A DNA stretch of 64,000 nucleotides from Lotus japonicus. Taxonomy: Eukaryota; Streptophyta; Magnoliopsida; Fabales; Fabaceae. The DNA lies in assembly GCF_012489685.1 (NCBI RefSeq), contig NC_080042.1:126501-190500 (forward strand), written 5' to 3'. The notes under the pieces were generated by a model. That model was given only the letters and a program-made list of their open reading frames with translations, was not told where the DNA came from and searched no databases. Of the stretch, positions 56,005 to 64,000 are shown piece after piece (the stretch's first letter is position 1; every line of letters starts with the position of its first letter). A program made the translations under genes and the position numbers.

Positions 56005-57030
56005 CTCTTCCACCTCAAATGAGAGGTGTGTAAGTAACATTATTGAAAGTTACACCACTAAGAAATAGCCCATAGCTTGTATATTTTTTTTAAATCTCAA
56101 AAATACATTTTTACTTTTTCCACATTACTTTAACATATTTAACTCTGGCCCAGTATTTGTTTGATTTGTTTTAGGTCCTTGATAACTCCTAGGCAAGTGT
56201 ACCTATTCGTTAAGTAGTAATAAATTATCGAACTCAAGGATTGCATTCGTCTAAATCAATTTAACCTATTAAATGACTAAAAAGACTAAGTAAAAAGGTT
56301 TTGGGGGTAAATAATTGTTGTTGAAAACGAACTTAATTGAAAGTTGTAAAATTCAATGAAAAGCAAGTACGTAGTATTGAGAGCAATCAAAAGGGGAAGT
56401 ACCTGGGGTAAGATTTCATCAATCTCACTTATGTTCTTAATAGACTAATTAACTCATGAATTATCTAATTTATTTATGGTGCTTGCCTAAATTTCTACGT
56501 GATAATCTCTTAACTACGCAGAACTTCCAATTAAACTGCTAACACTAATCTCTTAGTTCCTAGACGAATTCAATGGGAGAATTAAAGTACTTAGTTACTA
56601 GCCAACACAATTAGAAGTTACCCTTATCTCTAAGGCGTAGGCGTTCCTAATCAATTCCTCACCGGATTCCTATTTTCTACCGATTTCTCAATCGCATACA
56701 AAATAGCAAAGTTAATCTTCATGCATAAAGATTCATAGATAAAAGATGAGAAATTCATAAATAAAAATAGGATTCATGTGTCTAAAAATTAAATCAAAAC
56801 ATAAGGTCAAGAGAATCAAACCGAACACCCCAAGTACCTACGGAGGTTTAGCCAAACATGGCTTCCATGATCAAATAATTTATTGAAATAAAAAGGGTTC
56901 TTCAAAAAGCTAAAAGTGGTGCTAGGGTTAACTCCAGAGAAGAAGGCTCAAGCTGCTCTCAATATCAATTTCACGTTCTGCTTTTCTCGTTGCTCTTCTC
57001 ATCCCCCTCCTTCTGCTTCCGACCCCCTCT

Positions 57031-57042
57031 TGGTATCAGAGC
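57031..57042 (+). promoter_or_regulatory. tRNA-Met primer-binding site of the pararetrovirus, unit 2
   Basis: Same TGGTATCAGAGC as at 51021, upstream of the longer viral frame. The leader between it and the frame at 57444 is AT-rich and ends in a pyrimidine tract plus AG just before the coding frame. Confidence 0.8.
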
Positions 57043-57443
57043 CTGATGGGGAAGTAGGAACATGCTAAATATGTTAGATATAAGTTATTTCTCTGTTCTG
57101 TTCTTATATAATTAAGCACTATGGTCGGGATCTGGACTGGTAGTACACTTTGAACTAAACTAAAATGAAAGCTCTTTTGAAAACCTTCTAGGATTATTAC
57201 TATTCAGACTTATGATCATCTCTGCAGCGGAGGCGTTGAAGGCAGTAAGTCCCTGTGTGGCAGTAAGTCTATATTGGCCATACTACAGACATGTTATTAA
57301 GTTCTGAATATTTTTTAATGCCCTTGTTTAGTTTCTTTTTGTGGTGGCTTAAGTCTGATCCAGATCTATACTGCTCAACTATTAAGAACAACGCAGAACC
57401 TAACTTATATTTCTAATTTATTTATCTGCTTCTATAGAACCAG

Positions 57444-60400
57444 GTGATGGCGATGATACTTACGGGTAAGGAAGATCTATCTTTCTTGATGCTTCGCTCT
57501 TTCTCTTCTAAGCTTTCTTTCAGATCTTCCCAACCCTCTTCTTCTTCTATCAATCATCCTCATCAATCCAATCAATTATCCAAATCTGTCTTCAAAGAAG
57601 AAATTCATTTTGAAGATATCAATCAAGATCTTGACAACTGGGAAATTCCAAAAATTTCTCATGCTGAGATCTACAAACCAAACGGATCCTTTTTCAAACG
57701 ATCAGATTTCATTATCAAAACCGTTGAGCAAACCTACAAGCTCAGATCTGATGATGAAGAAATCCATCCGCTTTCCGAGAAAAGCATCAAAGAACATATC
57801 AGCAAGAACTTCAACTATCTTCATATAGGTAGTGTTCAAGTTGGTCTTAAACCCCTAACCAGGAAATCTCTTGACATCGCTGTACTCCTTTGTCTTAGGG
57901 ATGTTAGACATAATCAATTCCATGACTCCCTCTTAGGAACGGTTGAAACCAGCCTGAGTAATGGACCAATCTTTTTCAATTGCTTCCCAGATCTAACTGT
58001 TAGTCTGGAAGATAAAAACATCCTTGATGTCCTCTTCCTAAATATCAAGCTTCACGGCCTTGATATGAAGGAGGATTCCATTCCCATCTCCTTAATCTAC
58101 AGGGTTCAATACAAGGTAATGAACTCCATCAAATCTTATTTCTTGCGAACCAATTGTGAGAAATCCGGGGAAACAACTCTTTTCCTTACAGATTATGATA
58201 AGGCAAACGTTATTGTTCCCAAAACCATCCAATGGAGTGATATCACCCTTCCAGAAAAATGGTCTTTGGAAAAGGCTACTCCAGCCCAACCTGTTGAAAC
58301 TCCTGAGTTTCGTGAAATCATCCAACACCAATCTGGCCAAGTAGATCTCATCTTTGATAGGAGAAATTCCTTCTCTATCCCTAGATCTATTAGGACATCC
58401 TCAAATGATTTCCAATCCGCCATGTCTAGAAGATCTTTTTCTATGACTAGAAGGAACCAGCCTGAGTCTAGTGCTCGACCTTCCCTCTCTCATGACGGAT
58501 CTACTATCCATTTAGCTGGATATGTCAATACTACTCCTGTCAAAACTACCTATGACAAGAGTAATGAAGATCATCAATCCACCTTATCTCCAACGTATTC
58601 TTCTCTAGAAACCCCTGGAGAGACTTCTGATTTCATTGGAGCAATTACTTCCGAATTTGTCATTGACAAAGAAGGTATCCGAGCAGACTTTTACTCTGAC
58701 CAATGGACTCAGCAAAGAAAATGGTTCTTGGCAAAGTATCAGGGTGAAAAGAGAAAGAAGATCCAAGAAAAATTCTATGGGTTCCTTGAGAAAACCCAGC
58801 AAAACATCTTCTTTTTTGAATGGTTTCAAGATTACGCCAATAAGAATAGGAAATCTTACCCCTTCCAAGTTGGTATGATTAAATGGCAGCATAAGGATGG
58901 AAAAGAAACCCTTTCAAATCTACCTCCTAAAACTCCTTTTCTTCTTAAAGGAGCCCAATCTACACCTGTCCTAGCTTCTCCCTTCAAGACTAGGAAAGAA
59001 GAAGGTGATGTCACTGGTAAAGACATCAAAGACCTTATGGAACAATCCAACTATACCAATAAGTATCTTCAAATTCTTGGAGAATCCCAATCGCAGGATT
59101 CCTCTTCCAGGAAAGGTAAAGAAAAGGTCAAGATCGAACCTTCCTCTTCTAATCCTGATATCCCTAAAGGATGTCAACTTGAGAAACCTCTTTTCAAACC
59201 TTTTCAAATCAGTAGCCGTTCCAGACACTCGGCTCAAACTCTTCGGGCTAAAAAGGAATCTGACAATGAGCTCCTCCAAAAGGTGGTTGAGCAACTTCAG
59301 CTTCTCAAACAAGTTGTCCCGGAAACGCCAACACCAACCCCGGAACCAACTTCTGAAACTATTTCCGATCCTACTGTTTCGGCTCCTGCTCCTCCTAAAG
59401 AGACTTTAATCCGCCGAACTTCTACTCGTAATACCTCTACTTCTTTAAACAATATTGAAGATGGTAAGGTTGAGTCTGATTCTGATATTCAATCTGATGA
59501 TCAAACTGTCAAAAGTGTTCCTATCAACACTGTCATTCACAATTCTAAGAATCAGTGGAGAAAAGAAACCAAGCTCTATTATCCTAGAGCTACTGCTCCT
59601 GATCTTCTTTTAGAAGAGTCTTCAAACTTCAAAAGCTTCAGTGCCAACAATGTCTATGAATGGAACATTGATGGTGAAAATGAGTATGGTATCACCAAGA
59701 TCCTCCAAAATATGACTATGGTAGCCACTGCCTATGTTACCGCCAACAATTGTCCTGAATCTCTTATAGTTGAAGTTTTGGTTGCTGGTTTCTGTGGCCA
59801 GCTCAAAGGTTGGTGGGATAATTATCTCACTCAAGACGAAAAGGATCAGATCTTGACTGCTGTCAAGACTGATGAAGAAGGTAATCCTATCATGGAAGAT
59901 GGCAAATTCATCTCTGATGCTGTCAACTCCTTAATCTTTACCATAGCCCAACATTTTGTTGGAGATCCTTCCCTCATCAAGGACAGATCTGGTGATCTTT
60001 TGTCCAATCTGAAGTGTAAATCTTTGGGTGATTTTAGATGGTATAAGGATACCTTCTTGACCAGGGTTTACACCCGAGAAGACAGCCAACAAGCTTTCTG
60101 GAAAGAGAAATTCCTGGCCGGTCTTCCTAAATCTTTTGGCGACAAAGTTCGTGAGAAACTTAGAAGCCAAAATCCGGGGGGAGAAATCCCTTATCATACC
60201 CTTAGTTATGGACAGCTCATAGCTATCATTCAAAGAGTTGCTCTCAAAATCTGTCAGGACGACAAAATCCAACAGCAACTCACTAAGGAGAAGTCTCAGA
60301 ATCGCAGGGATTTGGATACTTTCTGCGAACAATTTGGTATTCAAGGTTGTCCCAAGAAACCTAAACCTAGAAAGCAGGATCCTCCCAAACAACAATGGAG

Positions 60401-61838
60401 AAAGAGATCTAGCAGGAATGATCATAGGAAACCCAAGCCTAGATCAAAACCCCAATCTTCGCAAATTCCAAAGAACCCTCCTGAGACTAGACCCTCTCAA
60501 GGAAAAGATGTTACCTGCTACAACTGCGGCAAGCCGGGCCATATTAGCAGGTATTGCAGACTCAAAAAGAGAATCTCTGAGCTTCATCTTGAACCTGAGA
60601 TCGAAGACAAGATCAACAATCTTCTCATTCAAACTTCTGATGAAGAAGAATCTAATCCTTCGGATTATGACCTAAATCAAATTCAGAATGATGATTCTCA
60701 ATCATCATCCTCCGTCAATACCTTGTCTATCAACACTTTGACCAATGAACAAGATCTACTCTTCAGGGCCATTAATTCTATCCCTGATCCTGAGGAAAAG
60801 AAAATCTATTTGGAACGCCTCAGGTCTACTCTTGAAGATAGGCCTCCCAAAAGTCCTATAACCACTAATAAATTCAATCTTAGGGATACTTTCAAGCGTC
60901 TTGAGAAATCTACGGTCAAACCCGTCACTATTCAAGACCTCCAATCTGAAGTCAATTCCCTTAAGACTGAGGTTAAAAGCCTCAAACAAATCCAAAGCAG
61001 TCAGCAGCTTATTTTGGAGAAACTGACTAGAAATTATGAGGAAGATGATTCTTCTGTACCTGAGTCCAATCCAGCTCCTAACGACAACTGCGAGGACTTT
61101 CTGGAAAATATTAACCAGGTCACCATTCAGAAATTCTTCATCCATGTCAAAATCCTCATAGGTGATTTTATTCTCGAAATCCCTGCCCTCTTTGACACAG
61201 GGGCAGATTCCAGTTGTATTTCGGAGGGACTCATTCCCACCAGATATTTTGAGAAAACAACTGAGAAGCTCAGCGCTGCCGAAGGATCTAGACTAAAAAT
61301 CAAGTATAAAATCCCCTCAGCTATCATCAAAAATGGTAGTCTTGAAATCGAAACTCCATTTCTGTTAGTCAGAAATTTGAGTCAAAAAATCATTATAGGG
61401 ACCCCTTTCATTAAGAAGCTCTTCCCCTATAATACTGACGTAGATGGCATTACTGTCCAGCACCTTGGACAACCGATTTTATTCAAATTCTATGAACCCC
61501 CCATAGAGAAGACTTTGAATGTCATATCCTACAAGGAGAAGCAGATTAACTTCCTCAAGGAAGAAATCTCTTACAAAACCATTGAGGTTCAATTGCAACA
61601 ACCTTCTGTCAAATCAAGGATTGAGAATATTTTGGAAGATATTCAATCTAACATCTGTTCTGATCTACCCAACGCCTTTTGGGAAAGGAAGAGCCATATG
61701 GTGGAACTTCCTTATGAAAAAGATTTTTCAGACAAACAGATTCCAACCAAGGCTAGGCCTATTCAAATGAATGAAGAACTTCTTCATTTCTGCCAAAAGG
61801 AGATTAATGATCTTCTTGAAAAGAAGCTTATTCGCAGG
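57444..61838 (+). pseudogene. Endogenous caulimovirid polyprotein, movement protein to RT start, interrupted
   Basis: A single frame of about 1,465 viral codons with no stop. In order: movement protein (about 129-235), linker, coat-protein region with the LKGWWDNYL motif near 787, a basic segment, one zinc knuckle C-x2-C-x4-H-x4-C at about 1025-1038, an acidic Ser-rich region, aspartic protease with DTGAD at 1251, and the first about 35 residues of RT. At 61839 an LTR cuts the frame before the RT catalytic site, so RT and RNase H are absent and the copy is dead. One frame with movement protein, coat, protease and RT fits petuvirus-like or related endogenous caulimovirids; the genus is not settled. 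Confidence 0.88.
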
Positions 61839-62722
61839 TGTAAGACCCAAGTTTTTAAGCTTAGAATAAGTGGAAGAGATTTCCATTTACGATTAGGCTT
61901 GATGTATCGTGAAGGGAAACCTGAACAAGAGTCTACCAAATGAAATAAATTTATGAAGGAGAAAGTTCAGGAAAAGACAAAGGATTGTATCGAAGTCGAT
62001 CTAAGTTATAGCACGACTAATATTCGTTAAAAAACCAAGGACAAGAACCTTAGGAAATCAGACTATGTTCCACCCTTGGAACACTATAGGAATAAAATTT
62101 CCAAAGATGTTCCACCCTTGGAACACTGTAGGAATTTAGTCCAAAAATCTTCAGAGAAATGTTAGAACTTCTCTTATTCCATATATAACCATCGTTTCGA
62201 GGCGAAACCCTAGAATCTACGAACGTCCGATTCCAACCCTCGGAAGTTTGCCGAAACTGAAACCCTGGTATTTCAAAACCCTAAAATCAACCGACAATGA
62301 AGACTTTTTCTATTCGGAACATCAAATGAAGATTCCACACGCGTACACCCATTTCTCTTGATGATTTCAATCTTTCTTCAGAAGGAAGTTTTCTATTCCG
62401 ACATTCGATGTAAAAAGTAACTTATCGGGTAAAATAGTTTTTACACCGACTTTGCATTAGCCACCTAAAATACAAGGAAACCTCTGTTGAGTTTTGGATT
62501 TATGTCGCCAAAACCTATCTTAGAATTCACGGAGAATGAAGCCGGAAAAATCAGATTCGCGAAACTTTCATTTTCCCGCGTTTTGCCAACCTCTATATAT
62601 AGCATTAAAAACAAGCCTCGAAAACCAAAAATCATACCGATATTTCTTTGAAGAATTAGAAGATTCAGCGGGGAGAATATCGTGTCTAGAATACATTGGA
62701 ATCAGTAGGAAGAATCGGAAAT
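61839..62722 (+). mobile_element. Tekay-like LTR start inserted in the viral frame
   Basis: It begins TGTAAGACCCAAGTTTTTAAG, the same start as the minus-strand LTR ending at 13444. It matches the first about 700 bases of that LTR with clear divergence and a missing block before the TATA region. CCACCCTTGGAACACT repeats are kept. Viral bases GCAGG directly precede it and may be one half of a TSD. Similarity ends at about 62722. Confidence 0.75.
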
Positions 62723-64000
62723 CACTCATATTTTTATCTTAACTCTATGAGCTAAATCCTCCGATATCTAAACAAATCTGTACCGGTTTACAAAATATCT
62801 TTTGAAAATATCTTTACAAAATATCTATTCATCCTTATCCAATCTTTGATAAATACCTATTCATCCTTATCCGATCTTTGATATATATCTACTCATTTCT
62901 TGGTTAATGGATCATTTTAATTTGCTCAAAGTGATCATAATTTATATTTTACTATTTCATAAAGTTCCTCATAATTTTTAGTATAGTTATATATCCATTA
63001 TATATTTTTCTCTTAACTTTGTGAGCTAAATTCTTCAGTGTCTAAATCAATTTATACCAGTTTACAAATATCTTTCCTAAATATCTAAACCTCCTTATCC
63101 TCCCTCACTCACTCTGTCGACATCTCTCTCTCTCATTACACTTTTTCTTCATTTTTCTTCCTTGACCCATTTCCTACTTCTTCTTCTATATATATTATGT
63201 CCCTCCTCCTTTTCTTTCTACTTCTTCTTCTGCCTATTTTCCAAAAGCTGCAGCACCCACGCACATCATCAATCTTCTCATCACCATTTTCCTCCTTGCT
63301 GCCCACGCACACATGTTTCTTCTTTCTTTCTTTCCTACTTTCATGTTGTTTCCTTTCCATTGCAACAAGCCACCACCGTCACTAACCCACCACGTGCAAG
63401 CCACCACGTCCTCCCCCTCACGAAGCCACCGTGAGCAGAACGAAGCGAAACCGACGTCGCCGACGCCGTAATCTTCGATCTTCGATTCTAGTGTCATCGG
63501 ACCTCTGTTCACAGCGAGGTTAGTACCGTTAGAACCCTTGCGACGTCCACAACAAAACCCATATTCCGGATCGCCGTTCTGTCGCCGTCAACCGCCGCCG
63601 TTGCCGCCTTCGGGAGCTTTTTCCGGTCAACTCCGCCGACCAATGGAAAAACGGAGTGTACTGCGACGATCCTTGCCGCGAGGAGAGCAAAACCCTATCT
63701 TCAATTTCGTATTTGGGTCATTTTATTCGATGACCCCGACAACCACCGTCGACCTTCGGCTGAACTTTCTGGGCAAACCGTCGACTCTTTGGGGAAACGG
63801 ACAGCGCCGTTGAGTTTCTGGCCGCGAAAGGATGAAGGAACAACCTTCCTTTATGTCTCCGGCGACAGTTCCTCCGTCAACCCCGTGAGCCGCAACTTTG
63901 TCTGGCGACTCTTCGCCGACAAGTTTCAGAAACTTGATTTTCGTACGATGAACGGAAGCACCTTGCATCGAAGCTACACAATGGGAGGAATCGAGCCAAC
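62723..64000 (+). other. Possible continuation of a variant LTR, or host 5' region
   Basis: Two degenerate copies of a block of about 100 bases (ATGAGCTAAATCCTCC... and GTGAGCTAAATTCTTC..., about 62740 and 63018) are followed by a CT-rich tract with TATATATATT near 63185. A GC-rich stretch with scattered short frames then runs to the edge. The CT-rich then GC-rich order resembles the transcribed part of long Tekay LTRs, but also a plant gene 5' leader. Undecided. Confidence 0.35.

Larger units (their letters stand above)
53281..59290 (+). repeat. Unit 2 of the 6.0-kb tandem duplication
   Basis: It starts with LINE tail sequence (GCTATTCCTCATCTG, same as 47258) and runs through the LINE 3' UTR, AT-rich array, CACTA end, PBS and movement-protein half of the viral frame. 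After 59290 the viral frame continues normally, so this unit's right flank is the original one and unit 1's left flank is the original one. Confidence 0.95.

Noticed and set aside
63538..63813. 91-residue frame near the right edge
   Set aside because: GC-rich stretch with competing frames on both strands and no recognisable domain.

Overview
The window looks like transposon-dense plant nuclear DNA, and a legume is my best inference. Evidence: Ty3/gypsy Tat-lineage, SIRE-type Ty1/copia, L1-like LINE, Helitron, CACTA, SINE and MITE sequences; GT-AG introns; eukaryotic gene exons; an integrated plant pararetrovirus. No rRNA, functional tRNA, CRISPR array or bacterial-type operon was seen. The species cannot be fixed from sequence alone.

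Left part (1-20.4 kb). A minus-strand Tat element enters from the left edge with an uninterrupted gag-protease-RT frame of more than 900 codons, followed by its primer-binding site and a short LTR (to about 3.0 kb). A non-autonomous Helitron carrying a SINE lies at 5.07-8.19 kb. From 9.32 kb there is a minus-strand Ty3/gypsy element, probably Tekay/Del-like, with a 4.1-kb 3' LTR. Its internal region was split by a complete gag-only SIRE-like copia element (14190-19169, TSD ACCTT). Its own gag breaks off near 20.44 kb.

Middle (20.4-38.5 kb). Host-gene debris: two exons of a CCCH zinc-finger gene, a 530-bp palindromic MITE, and the first exon of a protein disulfide isomerase-like gene. A 5'-truncated LINE follows (23.7-26.5 kb). 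Then comes a plus-strand Tat element (27.2-34.6 kb) with a 1,410-codon open gag/pol frame and an antisense, intron-containing accessory gene. It abuts a 3.85-kb fragment of the same LTR seen at 9.4-13.2 kb, in inverted orientation, so two near-identical arms lie about 21 kb apart.

Right part (38.5-64 kb). One exon of an aspartate aminotransferase gene, a CACTA terminus, two small insertions with clear TSDs, an RNase H fragment, a five-exon Myb/SANT-like gene model, and the 3' end of a Helitron with a decayed helicase. The Helitron is interrupted by a second LINE. A 6.0-kb tandem duplication (47258-53280 and 53281-59290) carries the LINE tail, AT-rich repeats, a CACTA terminus and the 5' half of an endogenous caulimovirid. 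The second copy runs on through coat-protein, protease and the start of RT, then is cut at 61839 by another LTR of the Tekay-like family.

The window is mostly a record of nested insertions and rearrangements. The most unusual parts are the spliced antisense gene in the Tat element, the recent tandem duplication of the pararetrovirus locus with a 3-bp microhomology junction, and the inverted LTR pair. Host genes are present mainly as fragments.
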